Shown: positions 1-9,216, numbered from the stretch's first letter. The stretch is DNA of 64,000 nt from UBA4782 sp034429195 (GCA_034429195.1 DAOUGQ010000014.1:62001-126000), one strand, 5' to 3'. The notes: generated from the letters alone by a model not told the origin. Numbers and translations are program-made.

Positions 1-52
1 CTTATGAAAATCGGATAATTTTTTTATTCATCATTTAATCATAGGGTATTCG

Positions 53-58
53 TATAAT
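53..58 (+). promoter_or_regulatory. possible -10 element upstream of the Yip1-type gene
   Basis: A perfect TATAAT lies about 100 bases upstream of the first gene of the plus-strand transporter operon, in AT-rich DNA. No good -35 hexamer is seen at 16-18 bases upstream, so this is a weak promoter call. Bases 1-156 otherwise hold no convincing gene. Confidence 0.3.
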
Positions 59-156
59 TAGCATTGTTTTCCAGGAACTTTTTTGTGCTATCATCGTCTT
101 AATCTTACCTGCCCGTGGTTCGGGAGGGGAAAATATTGTACAAAGAGGTTTTCACT

Positions 157-945
157 ATGAATGATGAAGAATTGGATATTTTAGAAGTTGAGCATCCGAA
201 AAAAATGCACTTCGAATGGCTGATGCCCATTTTCTTTAAACCTCGAGCTACTTTTGAAAAGATTGCCAAACAGAACAATGGGGTCTGGCTGACACCTCTG
301 CTGGTGCTCTCCGTGTTGATCGTAATCCTGGCATTGGTAAATTCTCCCATCCGCGCCCAGAACGCACAGATGGGCGCGACCCTGCCACCTGACTTCCAAT
401 ATTACTCAATTGAACAGCAACAGAAGATCCTTGCAGCACAGCAAAGCATGTCGAGCCCGGTATTCACCCTGGTTTTTCCCGCATTGGGGTCATTGGCTGG
501 ATTATGGTTGGGTTGGCTGATCCTGAGCAGTATTCTGCACTTTTCTTTAACCCTCGTGGGAAGCAGCAATCGTATAAAAAGTGCTTTAAATATCGTGGGC
601 TGGGCTTCTATGCCATTTGCCATCCGTTATCTGGTACAAATTTTTTCTGTGCTTATTACAAAGCAATTGATCTCCAATCCAGGATTGAGCGGTTTCTTCG
701 CAACAGATATGGGAAACTTCCAGCTATTTCTCAATAAGGTGTTTAGTGCGGTCGATATCTATTTTATCTGGCAGGTCATTCTCGTGGCATTGGGCGTGAT
801 ATCCATTTCCAGCTTATCCAGGGGAAAGAGTTGGGCAGCTACATTGATTTCAGTATTGGTTATCTTGCTATTGATGGCATTGCCTGGTTATCTTTCAACA
901 AAAATTGGTGGTGTGGGAACCTCTACACCCTTCTATTTCTTCTAA
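157..945 (+). CDS. Yip1-domain family integral membrane protein
   Basis: The 262-residue protein has a short charged cytoplasmic N-terminus with the FFKPRATFEKIA stretch typical of Yip1-family bacterial proteins, followed by about five hydrophobic segments (near residues 45-65, 110-135, 145-170, 200-220 and 230-250). An upstream in-frame GTG at 115 exists, but the ATG at 157 has an AGAGG Shine-Dalgarno at 144-148 and is preferred. It is the first gene of a four-gene operon with an ABC ATPase, a secreted CARDB-like protein and a MacB-type permease, only 3 bases from the next start. Its molecular role is unknown; an accessory membrane part of the transporter is inference from linkage. Confidence 0.8.
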   Translation: MNDEELDILEVEHPKKMHFEWLMPIFFKPRATFEKIAKQNNGVWLTPLLVLSVLIVILALVNSPIRAQNAQMGATLPPDFQYYSIEQQQKILAAQQSMSSPVFTLVFPALGSLAGLWLGWLILSSILHFSLTLVGSSNRIKSALNIVGWASMPFAIRYLVQIFSVLITKQLISNPGLSGFFATDMGNFQLFLNKVFSAVDIYFIWQVILVALGVISISSLSRGKSWAATLISVLVILLLMALPGYLSTKIGGVGTSTPFYFF

Positions 946-948
946 AAA

Positions 949-1695
949 ATGGAAAACATTTCGTTCATTCAGATTCGCCAATTACGGAAAGTCTTTATCC
1001 TGGGCAAGCAAAAAGTGATCGCTCTGGCAGGAATCGATATCGATATCCCTGCCAACTCATTCACAGTGATAATGGGGCCATCAGGCTCTGGAAAAAGCAC
1101 TCTGCTCTACCTGTTAGGAGGGTTAGATCGTCCTACTTCTGGCAGTATTATGTTGAATGATCAAAAGCTGGAAAGTATGGATGAAAACGCCTTGGCAGTA
1201 TACCGGCGAAAAACTGTCGGATTTATTTTTCAATCATTCAACCTGATACCCAGTATGGGTGCTTTGGAGAATGTCTCCTTCCCTCTCTGGTTTTCCGGAA
1301 TCCCAAAAGAACAGCGGAAGAAACGAGGGAAAGAGCTGCTTAAAACTGTGGGTTTAGAGAATCGAGCCGCACATAAACCTACTGAGCTTTCTGGTGGTCA
1401 ACAACAGAGAGTTGCAATCGCTCGTGCATTGGTCAATGATCCGCCACTGATACTGGCAGATGAACCAACCGGGAATCTCGATTCAAGCAGCGGGTTGGGA
1501 ATCATGCAATTGCTATCTGAGCTCCATCGTGAGGGACATACCGTAATTGTTGTCACCCATGATCCACGCATGTTGCGTTTTTCAACCCATACTCTTTATT
1601 TGCTGGATGGCAATGTCGTTACAGAAACAGAATATACCGCTGCCACCAGCCTGAACAGTCAAATTATCTCTTCGGAGGAAAGTCCGTTATCATGA
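949..1695 (+). CDS. ABC transporter ATP-binding protein, MacB/LolD type
   Basis: The 248-residue nucleotide-binding subunit has a Walker A GPSGSGKST (about residues 43-51), a Q-loop in FIFQSFNLIP, the signature LSGGQQQR, a Walker B ILADEPTG and an H-loop TVIVVTHD. The Q-loop and QQQRVAIARAL wording are characteristic of the LolD/MacB/FtsE clade. This clade powers mechanotransmission or lipoprotein and peptide export rather than solute import. It starts 3 bases after the Yip1-type gene and its end overlaps the next start by 4 bases, so it is translationally coupled to the CARDB-like protein. The partner permease is encoded at 3504-4823. Confidence 0.92.
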   Translation: MENISFIQIRQLRKVFILGKQKVIALAGIDIDIPANSFTVIMGPSGSGKSTLLYLLGGLDRPTSGSIMLNDQKLESMDENALAVYRRKTVGFIFQSFNLIPSMGALENVSFPLWFSGIPKEQRKKRGKELLKTVGLENRAAHKPTELSGGQQQRVAIARALVNDPPLILADEPTGNLDSSSGLGIMQLLSELHREGHTVIVVTHDPRMLRFSTHTLYLLDGNVVTETEYTAATSLNSQIISSEESPLS

Positions 1696-3452
1696 AAAAG
1701 CTCATTTTTCCCATTACTCTGATCATTTTGTTGGCAGGGTCTCTTTTGACCACTCAGCCACCACAAAAAATTTATGCTCAAACAACCGAGCCACCAACTG
1801 CTACATCAATCACATATGGCGTCACGCTTTCTCCTGTCACTGCAGCCAAATCCGGCTCGATCGGCACCGTAGTTACATACACTTTTACCCTGAAGAATAC
1901 AGGTTCAGCAAGTGACACTTTTCTCTTAAGCTGCTCAGGTACATGGACTACTACTTGCCAGATCGATATTGGTCCTGTTGCAGCAGGTCAAACCTCTAAA
2001 TTTGAAGTTAAAGTAACCATCCCAGCCACGGCCACCAGCGGTGCAATTGAAACAACTACGGTAACCATAACCTCTGCAGGCAATCCTGGCACTTCAGCAT
2101 CTGCCACCCTGACAACCACCGCAGCGTTTGCACGCCCATTAGTTGTAGTTTCTTCCTATTCTGTGAATGGAGGAGAGATCATTCCTGGGCAAGATTTTAC
2201 ACTTGCTCTTGTCTTGAATAATGTTGGCAATGCGCCAGCAGCTAATCTGGTGCTAACTTTCGAAAGCACTGATTTCTTCCCACGGAACACTGGTGGCGTT
2301 AATGCCATTTCTCTATTAGGTACAGGCAGTTCCACAGAAATCAGCCAGGTGATGGCATCCAGCAGTGCACTTGCTGGCAGCACTGTCGGAACGTTAAAGG
2401 GGAATCTTAGTTATACCGATTCTGTCGGCACAGCATATTCTGAAGCATTTACGTTTACCATCAATTTAAAACAAACCAGTTATTACGGTCCTGGAGCTAC
2501 TGCTACTTCCACAGCTACACTGCGACCGCAATTGGTCATCAACAATTACAATGTCAATATTGATCCGCTGCAACCCGGAACCATTTTTGATTTAAATGTA
2601 GACGTCCGCAATTTGGGGAATGCAGATGCACGCGCTGTCACAATGGTCATTGGAGGTACGATCAGCCCAGATACGTCAGGCACCCCCTCTCCCGGCGGAA
2701 TTTCGGGCGGTGGAAGTGAATTAACCAACTTTGCTCCTCTTGGTAGTTCTAACCTGGTGTACATTGGCGATGTTAATGCGGGTGCATCGCAAACGATCAC
2801 TTCCCAATTGATCGTCAATGTATCCACTCTGCCGGGTGCTTACACGCTCAAACTTTCGTTTGTTTACAATGACAGTAAAGGCAATCGCCTGGTGGATGAC
2901 CAGGTGATTACACTTCTCGTTTATTCTCTACCACAGGTAGAAATCGGGTTCTATCGAGATCCTGGCATCATGTTCACAGGTCAACCGAATGTACTACCAC
3001 TCCAGGTGACCAACCTTGGCAAGAAGACAACTGTGTTAGGAAACATGAAAGTGACTGCAGTAAATGCAGATTTGACGAACAATATTTCATTGGTTGGAAC
3101 GCTTGATCCTGGTGGTTACTACACTTTGGATGCTCAGCTAGTTCCTTATAACGCTGGTCCGATGACCCTGGAAATTGCCATCAACTATACCGATGATTTC
3201 AATCAACCGCGCACTATTACCCAGACATTGGAAATCAGTGTAGAGGAAATGCCCACTCCAGAACCCGGAATGATGGATGGCACAGGAGAAGATTTTATAC
3301 CCGAGCCTGTTGCAGAAACTTTCGGGCAAAAACTGTTACGGTTTGTTAAAGGCATGGTCGGATTGGGAAGTGGACTCCCTCAAAACAATCAGGAAATTCC
3401 GGTTAACCCTGAAGTTCCAACTGAAACGGAAGAGCCTTCATTTAAAGGTTAG
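1692..3452 (+). CDS. secreted multi-domain CARDB/NEW3-like beta-sandwich protein
   Basis: The 586-residue protein begins with an N-terminal signal sequence (MKKLIFPITLIILLAGSLL, cleavage probably near residues 28-31). Four immunoglobulin-like repeats follow, roughly at residues 40-145, 150-260, 280-395 and 405-505. Each has motifs such as YTFTLKNTGSASDTF, LVLNNVGNAPA, DVRNLGNADA and LQVTNLGKKT, the hallmark of CARDB/NEW3 COG1470-type domains. A Pro/Glu-rich tail with an amphipathic segment (residues 545-560) ends the protein, and no clear C-terminal membrane helix is seen. The ATGA overlap with the ATPase and the following permease suggest it is an extracytoplasmic adaptor of a MacB-like machine. 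That role is inference. Confidence 0.8.
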   Translation: MKKLIFPITLIILLAGSLLTTQPPQKIYAQTTEPPTATSITYGVTLSPVTAAKSGSIGTVVTYTFTLKNTGSASDTFLLSCSGTWTTTCQIDIGPVAAGQTSKFEVKVTIPATATSGAIETTTVTITSAGNPGTSASATLTTTAAFARPLVVVSSYSVNGGEIIPGQDFTLALVLNNVGNAPAANLVLTFESTDFFPRNTGGVNAISLLGTGSSTEISQVMASSSALAGSTVGTLKGNLSYTDSVGTAYSEAFTFTINLKQTSYYGPGATATSTATLRPQLVINNYNVNIDPLQPGTIFDLNVDVRNLGNADARAVTMVIGGTISPDTSGTPSPGGISGGGSELTNFAPLGSSNLVYIGDVNAGASQTITSQLIVNVSTLPGAYTLKLSFVYNDSKGNRLVDDQVITLLVYSLPQVEIGFYRDPGIMFTGQPNVLPLQVTNLGKKTTVLGNMKVTAVNADLTNNISLVGTLDPGGYYTLDAQLVPYNAGPMTLEIAINYTDDFNQPRTITQTLEISVEEMPTPEPGMMDGTGEDFIPEPVAETFGQKLLRFVKGMVGLGSGLPQNNQEIPVNPEVPTETEEPSFKG

Positions 3453-3503
3453 TCAAGGCATGTTTACGCTATTGTTAGCTAATAAGAATTCAGGATTTTC
3501 GCC

Positions 3504-4823
3504 ATGCGTTTTTGGGATCTTTTTTCTCTAATTTTAGATAATCTCGGTCGGCGTAAAGGCCGCGTGGCACTTACCGCCATTGGTGTAGTGATTGGTACAG
3601 CAGCAGTGGTTGTTTTAATATCTCTGGCATTAGGGCTGCAAAAAAGCGCCACAAGCCAACTTTATGGCATCAGTGATCTGACACGAATCGATGTCTACCC
3701 TGGCATGGAAGATTCCAGCGGGAAAGATGTCATGATAATGGGTGGTGGTGGTTCCAGTCAGGGCATGAAGCTGCTCACCCCCCAGGTAATTTCTGATATT
3801 GAAGCCATCCCAGGAGTGAAATTTGCTATTCCGCACGACTATTTATGGTCAGGTGGGATGATGAAATATGGCAAACTGGAAGGTTGGTCGCAGTTCGTGG
3901 GAGTGGCTACGGATGACCTTTCGGTTTTTGATTACCCTTTACAGGAAGGTGAATTGACTCTCGAGCGTGGCACTGCTATCATAGGCAGCTGGGTTACCCG
4001 CAATTTTTATGATCCCAAACAACGCCCAGGGCAGGAAGCGCCAGAACCACCTGACCTGCTAGGGCAAAAAGTAACTGTAGTTCTAATAAAGTATTCACAG
4101 GATGGGCAGGAAATTCGGAAGAATATCCCCATCACAATCACTGGAGTATTAGCTGAAACCCGCGGTGAAGCAGATTATTCGGTCTATATTCGCATGGAAG
4201 ATGCCACAGCATGGAATGAGTGGTCGCAGGGGAAGCGAATCAACCGGAATAAAGATGGCTATTCCCGGTTGGTGGTTCGTGCCAACTCTGCTGATGAAGT
4301 TCTTGACATTGCTGACCAGATCAATGAGATGGGGTACATGGCAAGCACTCCACAAGAATACGTCTCCAGTATCAACAGTTTCTTTACAGTACTACAGATC
4401 ATATTTGGCGGAATTGGAGCAATATCTTTACTGGTTGCCGCCATTGGGATTGCCAATACCATGACCATGGCTATCCTTGAACGCACACGAGAGATAGGTT
4501 TAATGAAGGCGCTGGGAGCGACCAACCGAAATGTTATGAGTATTTTCTTGGGTGAAGCTGCAGGAATTGGTTTCATAGGAGGCTTGGGAGGTGTTGCTAT
4601 CGGATGGATTGGAGGGCAGATAGTGAATGTAGTTGCTTCTGCTTACCTGGCACAGCAAGCTGCTTCGGGTGGAGGAATGATGAGCAACCTGGCCGCAGTC
4701 ATCCCCCTATGGTTACCAATTTTCGCTATTGTCTTCGCAACCCTTGTAGGATTACTCTCAGGTTTGTTCCCTGCAATGCGTGCTGCAACTCTCGAACCTG
4801 TGATTGCATTAAAATATGAGTAG
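3504..4823 (+). CDS. MacB/FtsX-type ABC transporter permease
   Basis: The 439-residue protein has the standard MacB layout. An N-terminal membrane helix lies in RRKGRVALTAIGVVIGTAA, followed by a large extracytoplasmic MacB_PCD domain (about residues 50-285). An FtsX domain with three more helices begins near residue 295 and includes the conserved TREIGLMKALGATNRNV coupling loop and the C-terminal LFPAMRAATLEPVIALKYE. It pairs with the ATPase at 949-1695. E. coli MacB fuses both halves; here they are separate, as in Gram-positive-type systems. It is the last gene of the operon, 51 bases after the CARDB-like gene. Confidence 0.92.
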   Translation: MRFWDLFSLILDNLGRRKGRVALTAIGVVIGTAAVVVLISLALGLQKSATSQLYGISDLTRIDVYPGMEDSSGKDVMIMGGGGSSQGMKLLTPQVISDIEAIPGVKFAIPHDYLWSGGMMKYGKLEGWSQFVGVATDDLSVFDYPLQEGELTLERGTAIIGSWVTRNFYDPKQRPGQEAPEPPDLLGQKVTVVLIKYSQDGQEIRKNIPITITGVLAETRGEADYSVYIRMEDATAWNEWSQGKRINRNKDGYSRLVVRANSADEVLDIADQINEMGYMASTPQEYVSSINSFFTVLQIIFGGIGAISLLVAAIGIANTMTMAILERTREIGLMKALGATNRNVMSIFLGEAAGIGFIGGLGGVAIGWIGGQIVNVVASAYLAQQAASGGGMMSNLAAVIPLWLPIFAIVFATLVGLLSGLFPAMRAATLEPVIALKYE

Positions 4824-4912
4824 TAATTTTTACCTCAAAGGGTATAGAAAAAATTCTACAATTTGCCATGTAATTTTTGCTTTGATGCATTTCTATTAAA
4901 CTGACAATAAAA

Positions 4913-4952
4913 CTTTTGAATACCAAACTGGCTCTTATTTGGCATTCAAAAG
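4913..4952. terminator. long hairpin after the ABC operon, possible terminator
   Basis: The arms CTTTTGAATACCAAA (4913-4927) and TTTGGCATTCAAAAG (4938-4952) pair over 15 positions with one A/C mismatch and a 10-base loop. On the plus strand no clear U-run follows. On the minus strand TTTTATTG follows, so direction is uncertain. It lies 90 bases past the permease stop. Confidence 0.5.
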
Positions 4953-5182
4953 AAGAGCAGCGATGGAAAAAGCTTGAATTGTATGTTTACAATTGCATTT
5001 TTCCAGTTCTGCCTTTTGTTACACAGATTCATCACTCTTGACAATATTACATTTACGTGAAAACGCCATCAGTTAAACCACCTATCAATTCAAGTCTCTC
5101 CGATACTGATTCTTAATAAAGTTCTTTTCTCGGTACCAATTCACAAAATACATTTATCTCATATAAACAACCTACAGTAAAT

Positions 5183-5219
5183 AAAAAGAACACAAAGATA
5201 AATATCCTTGCGTTCTTTG
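5183..5219 (-). terminator. rho-independent terminator of the rpmH-deoA operon
   Basis: Read on the minus strand, AAAGAACGCAAGGA pairs with a TC-rich arm containing TTTGTGTTCTTT, giving a 14-position stem with two mismatches and a 6-base loop. It is followed directly by a T-rich tail (TTTTTATTTA). It begins about 50 bases after the deoA stop codon. Confidence 0.65.
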
Positions 5220-5267
5220 TGATCCTGGCTTTCAATGGATTTTGAGTAAACCTTTAGTGATTAATAA

Positions 5268-6572
5268 TTACTGAATTACACCATACTGATGTGTCAAAGG
5301 TTTGCAGGGTACATCCTTGATAACATGTACCTGAAGCAACCGTTGCTTTGCCTGCTCCAACCTAACCATATCATTAGCATGTAAGGTAAAGAGCGGTTCC
5401 CCTTTTTCCACCTTATCTCCTACTTTATGCAAGATCATGATGCCCACTGCGTGATCAACAGGATCACCCTTTTTCGCGCGGCCAGCGCCAAGGTCTACAG
5501 AAGTCTCTCCAACTTCCTTGGCATTAATGGAATGGATATATCCGTCTTTTGGAACAGGAACTATTTCAATAAATTTCGCCTTAGGCAGGAGATCAAGGTT
5601 ATCCACATACCGTATATCACCTTGTTGGATCTTCACAAGATCTCGAAATTTAGCAAAAGCTTTCCCATTCCGGATGGCTTCTTCCAGTTTTGCGCGGGCT
5701 TCTTGTAGATCTTTCGCCTGTGAGCCCAATACCAACATATAACTGCCTACCGTCAGACAGTGCTCTGAATAATCTGCAGGGCCCTTCCCCTGTAGAGTCT
5801 CTACAGCTTCACGTAATTCAAGTGCATTACCAACTGCGCTTCCGAGTGGTTGGTTCATATCAGTAAGTAAACAAACAACCCGTTTACCACACAACTCACC
5901 AATTTTCACCATCAAATGAGATAACTTCCGCGCTTCATCAAGCGACTGCATGAAAGCTCCCACGCCAGTTTTAACATCCAAAACAAATGCGCTTGCACCA
6001 GCCGCTAATTTCTTGCTCATTACCGAAGATGCGATTAATGGCAGTGACTGTACTGTCCCCGTTACATCCCTTAATGAATAGAGCTTTCCATCTGCTGGAG
6101 CAAGGTCAGCAGACTGCCCAGATAGTACCAAACCAAACGAAGCAAGCTGATCTAAAAATTCTTGTTTTGTCAGGTTGACCCGATAACCGGGAATGGATTC
6201 AAGTTTATCCAGCGTTCCACCAGTAAAGCCCAATCCCCTGCCAGACATTTTACTGACTTTCAATCCACAGGAAGCAACCAGTGGTAGAACGGTGATTGAG
6301 GTTTTATCTCCTACACCGCCGGTAGAATGTTTATCAACAGTATTTGGGGCAATCTGCTGCAAATCCAGTGTATCACCAGAATTTGCCATCGCCATTGTCA
6401 GGTCGGTGGTTTCACGTTCTGTCATCCCACGCAATAATACCGCCATTGCCCAGGCACTTACCTGATAATCAGGAATATCACCCCGGGTAAATCCATTGAC
6501 AAAGAATTCTAATTCTTCGCGGGATAGTTCTTCACCATCCCGCTTTTTGATAATAATATCCACCGCTCGCAT
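5268..6572 (-). CDS. deoA: pyrimidine-nucleoside (thymidine) phosphorylase
   Basis: The 434-residue enzyme cleaves thymidine, uridine or deoxyuridine with phosphate to give the base and (deoxy)ribose-1-phosphate. It has the family layout: an N-terminal helical domain (MRAVDIIIKKRDGEELS), the phosphate-binding signature KHSTGGVGDKTS at residues 81-92, and the KMSGRGLGFTGGTLDKLES loop. A C-terminal barrel-like domain carries IHSINAKEVG and DPVDHAVGI. Its length matches pyrimidine-nucleoside phosphorylases (about 430-440). An AGAGGT Shine-Dalgarno precedes the ATG. It sits 3 bases after jag and ends the rpmH-to-jag operon, an unusual partner for protein-secretion genes. Substrate range (Pdp or DeoA) is not resolved. 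Confidence 0.93.
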   Translation of the reverse strand: MRAVDIIIKKRDGEELSREELEFFVNGFTRGDIPDYQVSAWAMAVLLRGMTERETTDLTMAMANSGDTLDLQQIAPNTVDKHSTGGVGDKTSITVLPLVASCGLKVSKMSGRGLGFTGGTLDKLESIPGYRVNLTKQEFLDQLASFGLVLSGQSADLAPADGKLYSLRDVTGTVQSLPLIASSVMSKKLAAGASAFVLDVKTGVGAFMQSLDEARKLSHLMVKIGELCGKRVVCLLTDMNQPLGSAVGNALELREAVETLQGKGPADYSEHCLTVGSYMLVLGSQAKDLQEARAKLEEAIRNGKAFAKFRDLVKIQQGDIRYVDNLDLLPKAKFIEIVPVPKDGYIHSINAKEVGETSVDLGAGRAKKGDPVDHAVGIMILHKVGDKVEKGEPLFTLHANDMVRLEQAKQRLLQVHVIKDVPCKPLTHQYGVIQ

Positions 6573-6575
6573 GGG

Positions 6576-7310
6576 TTACCTCTTTAAAAGAATGGTAACC
6601 TTCCGGTTTGGTTCTTCTCCAACGCTTTCAGTTGTAACATCCGGATGGTCGCGTAATTCCAGGTGTATCAAACGTCTTTCGCTGGCAGGCATTGGCTCCA
6701 AAACTTGTCGTCGGCCCGAATGGATAGCCTGATCAGCCATTCTATGAGCAAGCTGCCTTAATTGTCGCTCTCGTCTTGTGCGATATCCCTGGACATCGAT
6801 CGTCAAGGGTACCCAACGGCCTAACTCTTTGCTAACAATCAGACTGGTTATGTATTGCAGGGCATTGAGCACTTCAGATCGTCTTCCGATCAAAATGCTC
6901 AGGTCTTCGCCGTGAATGTCGACCAGGACCATTGGCTCAGATGAACCGTTTTGCTGCTCGGCATATTTTGTTTCTACTTTTGCATGTACCTTCATTCGGG
7001 TAATTAATTCCTCAACTACATGCCTGGCTAATTCGAGTGGATAATCGTCATCTTCCACAATAGCCGGGGATGGAGTGGAGACCCGAGATAGTTCTGCTTC
7101 GGTAGATTGGGCTGTTTCCTTTTTTAATGAACGAACAACCAAACGAACCCGCGCCTGACGATTCCCAAGTCCGAACAACCCTTTGGCTCCTTGATCTAAC
7201 ACTTCAATATCGACAGCTTCTTCAGGGATGCCAAGTTGTTTCAAACCGCGCGCAACAGCTTCATCAACTGTAGGGGCAATAACTTCTAATGTTGTTTTTT
7301 CAGGACTCAT
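6576..7310 (-). CDS. jag: Jag/KhpB RNA-binding protein (Jag-N, KH, R3H)
   Basis: The 244-residue protein has three recognised parts. The Jag-N domain (residues 5-55, with GLKQLGIPEEAVDIEVLDQGAKGLFGLG) is followed by a linker rich in T/S/E. The KH domain (about 95-170) contains GEDLSILIGRRSEVLNALQYI. The R3H domain (about 175-235) includes YRTRRERQLRQLAHRMADQA and ERRLIHLELRDH. KhpB/Jag proteins bind RNA and influence cell elongation and division in Firmicutes. Its start overlaps the yidC stop by 4 bases, the classic yidC-jag coupling. Confidence 0.95.
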   Translation of the reverse strand: MSPEKTTLEVIAPTVDEAVARGLKQLGIPEEAVDIEVLDQGAKGLFGLGNRQARVRLVVRSLKKETAQSTEAELSRVSTPSPAIVEDDDYPLELARHVVEELITRMKVHAKVETKYAEQQNGSSEPMVLVDIHGEDLSILIGRRSEVLNALQYITSLIVSKELGRWVPLTIDVQGYRTRRERQLRQLAHRMADQAIHSGRRQVLEPMPASERRLIHLELRDHPDVTTESVGEEPNRKVTILLKR

Positions 7311-8119
7311 TTCTTCGCCTTTGAGCGATCTGGTTTGGGTAATTGTTTATCCTGTTCTTTCTTCTTGGGGAGAAGATTGCTCCAGTTCAATTTACCCATG
7401 ATCGCATATTGAACTATGGATAAAACATTGGAAATCAAGAAATAAAGAGCCAGACCAGATGCCAGCGTAAGTGCCAGATATCCCATTAAAAATGGCATAT
7501 AAATAGTCATCATATTACTCATCATAGCCGTCTGGTCACCGGGCTTGTCAGATGCAGGTGGCTGCATTAGCTTTGACTGCATATAAGAAGTAACCAAAAC
7601 CAGAATGGCAAGCACAGGGATACCAAAACTGATAAATCCGAGATTGAGCCGTTCAGGTTCACCCATATTCATCCATAAAAACTGGCTATTTAATGGGATC
7701 AGGGTCTCTACATTGAGAAATCCAGAATAAACATGCCGGGTTAAATTCAGCATATCCATTGGGGTTGTAGCCATGGCACGGATGATGCTTTGGTACAACC
7801 CGATGATAATTGGAAACTGGATTAAGGTTGGTAAACAGGATGAGAATGGGTTATATCCTAATTCCTTATACAACTTCATTTGCTCTTGAGCCAGTTTATC
7901 TTTATCGTTTTTGTATTTTTCCTGTGCCTCAATCCAGCGCTTATCTTTCTGCATTTCTGCCATAGCACTTGAGCTTTTAATCTGCGAGGCGTTCAATGGA
8001 TATGTGATCAATCTGATCACGATTGTAAAAAGAATAATGGCTACTCCAAAATTTCCTACCAGGTTGTAAATAAAGAGCAGCGCATTAATGAACGGGGTAA
8101 TTACAATTGCATCCCACAT
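7307..8119 (-). CDS. yidC: YidC/Oxa1-family membrane protein insertase
   Basis: The 270-residue insertase lacks the large periplasmic domain of proteobacterial YidC and has no lipobox. It matches the short Oxa1/YidC form with five membrane segments (near residues 5-45, 95-120, 160-185, 205-225 and 228-250). Family marks include the NFGVAIILFTIVIRLITYPLN helix, the conserved Arg in it, the coiled loop KSSSAMAEMQKD, NPFSSCLPTLIQFPIIIGLYQ, and a basic C-terminal tail (PKKKEQDKQ...) suited to ribosome contact. It inserts membrane proteins with or without Sec. It follows the propeller lipoprotein by 20 bases and overlaps jag. Confidence 0.95.
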   Translation of the reverse strand: MWDAIVITPFINALLFIYNLVGNFGVAIILFTIVIRLITYPLNASQIKSSSAMAEMQKDKRWIEAQEKYKNDKDKLAQEQMKLYKELGYNPFSSCLPTLIQFPIIIGLYQSIIRAMATTPMDMLNLTRHVYSGFLNVETLIPLNSQFLWMNMGEPERLNLGFISFGIPVLAILVLVTSYMQSKLMQPPASDKPGDQTAMMSNMMTIYMPFLMGYLALTLASGLALYFLISNVLSIVQYAIMGKLNWSNLLPKKKEQDKQLPKPDRSKAKK

Positions 8120-8139
8120 ATCTATATCATCCTATTCCC

Positions 8140-9216
8140 TTACTTGCCAGGAGTAAAAGTCCATACTTGATTGCCGTTGGCATCAAAGCAGATAATGAGT
8201 CCACTGCCCTTGGTCAATGCAATCAACACCTGGTCATTATTTACAACCAGATTACTGTAAATTTGACCCTCAACAGTACGGGTCCACTGCTTGCTTCCAT
8301 CAGGGGATATAGAGATCACATCACCACCTTCCGTTGCAAATACCAATCCACTGGACAAGACTGCTCCACCAGAAATCACGGGGCTGCCCATATCTGCAGA
8401 CCAGATTTTTGTGCCCTTGATTGCATCCAGGCTGGTCACAAAACCAGCATTATCACCAAAATAGAGCTTTCCTTCGTACAAGAAAGGCTGTGACCAGACT
8501 GTATCTGTTGTGTCATATTCCCATGCTTTACTACCTGATGCGGTATTCACTGCCAGAATTTTATTCGCAAGAGTGCTGATATAAACCAGACTGCCATCTT
8601 CTGATAGAACGGGGGCTACCATTGCAACAGCGCCCATATCCATTTCCCAGATTTTCTCACCGTCTTTCAATTGGATGGCATACAATTTTTTATCCATCGA
8701 AGCAAGATATACATTTGTTCCATCTGAAACTGGGCTGACCCAAATTGCCTGAGGAGCCAAAAAGGTCCACTGAACTGCTCCATTCGCGTTCAATGCATAC
8801 AGATTTCCATCAGTTGAAGGAGCAAGAAGCAGTTCACCTGCCTTCACTGGTGATGCAATATAGCGAGTTTCCGACTCTTCAAAAGTCCAGGCTTGTGTAC
8901 CCGTATTGGGATTGATATTACGTAAGACACCGCCATAATCACCAACCAAAACCTGGTCATCCAGAGCCAGGGCTGATGAATAAATCAAGTTCTTAGCACT
9001 TGCTTTCTCAGGATATTGCCATTTAAGGGTTCCATCAGTGGTTCGCAGAGCATATAAAATCTGGTTGGATACGTAGATCGTATCATTATGCACGCTTACC
9101 CCTGGCCAGCTATTCATTGAAACGCCACCACCTGCGCATCCACTTAATACCAGGCTGGCAATGATGATCATTCCAACCAGCAGCAAATATCTTCTTCTAG
9201 ATTCTTTCATGTGCAC
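8140..9216 (-). CDS. BamB-like PQQ beta-propeller lipoprotein
   Basis: The 358-residue protein has a lipoprotein signal with lipobox LVLSGC (Cys near residue 27). About seven beta-propeller blades of the PQQ/PVLL type follow, each with variants of LYALNANGAVQWTF, LYAIQLKDGEKIWEMD and ILAVNTASGSKAWEYD. The start is GTG at 9216 or ATG at 9210, overlapping the yidD end. BamB uses such a propeller in outer-membrane assembly, but nothing else of a BAM complex is visible and the host is probably not LPS-bearing. Its place between yidD and yidC suggests a role in extracytoplasmic folding or insertion, which is inference. Confidence 0.85.
   Translation of the reverse strand: MHMKESRRRYLLLVGMIIIASLVLSGCAGGGVSMNSWPGVSVHNDTIYVSNQILYALRTTDGTLKWQYPEKASAKNLIYSSALALDDQVLVGDYGGVLRNINPNTGTQAWTFEESETRYIASPVKAGELLLAPSTDGNLYALNANGAVQWTFLAPQAIWVSPVSDGTNVYLASMDKKLYAIQLKDGEKIWEMDMGAVAMVAPVLSEDGSLVYISTLANKILAVNTASGSKAWEYDTTDTVWSQPFLYEGKLYFGDNAGFVTSLDAIKGTKIWSADMGSPVISGGAVLSSGLVFATEGGDVISISPDGSKQWTRTVEGQIYSNLVVNNDQVLIALTKGSGLIICFDANGNQVWTFTPGK

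Larger units (their letters stand above)
4824..5267. other. intergenic interval between convergent operons
   Basis: No credible gene lies in these 444 AT-rich bases. They hold two long hairpins, listed separately at 4913-4952 and 5185-5219, that separate the plus-strand transporter operon from the minus-strand deoA end. Confidence 0.7.

Noticed and set aside
831..1160. 109-codon plus-strand ORF overlapping the Yip1-type and ABC ATPase genes
   Set aside because: It is a different frame of two well-supported genes and its translation shows no family motif.
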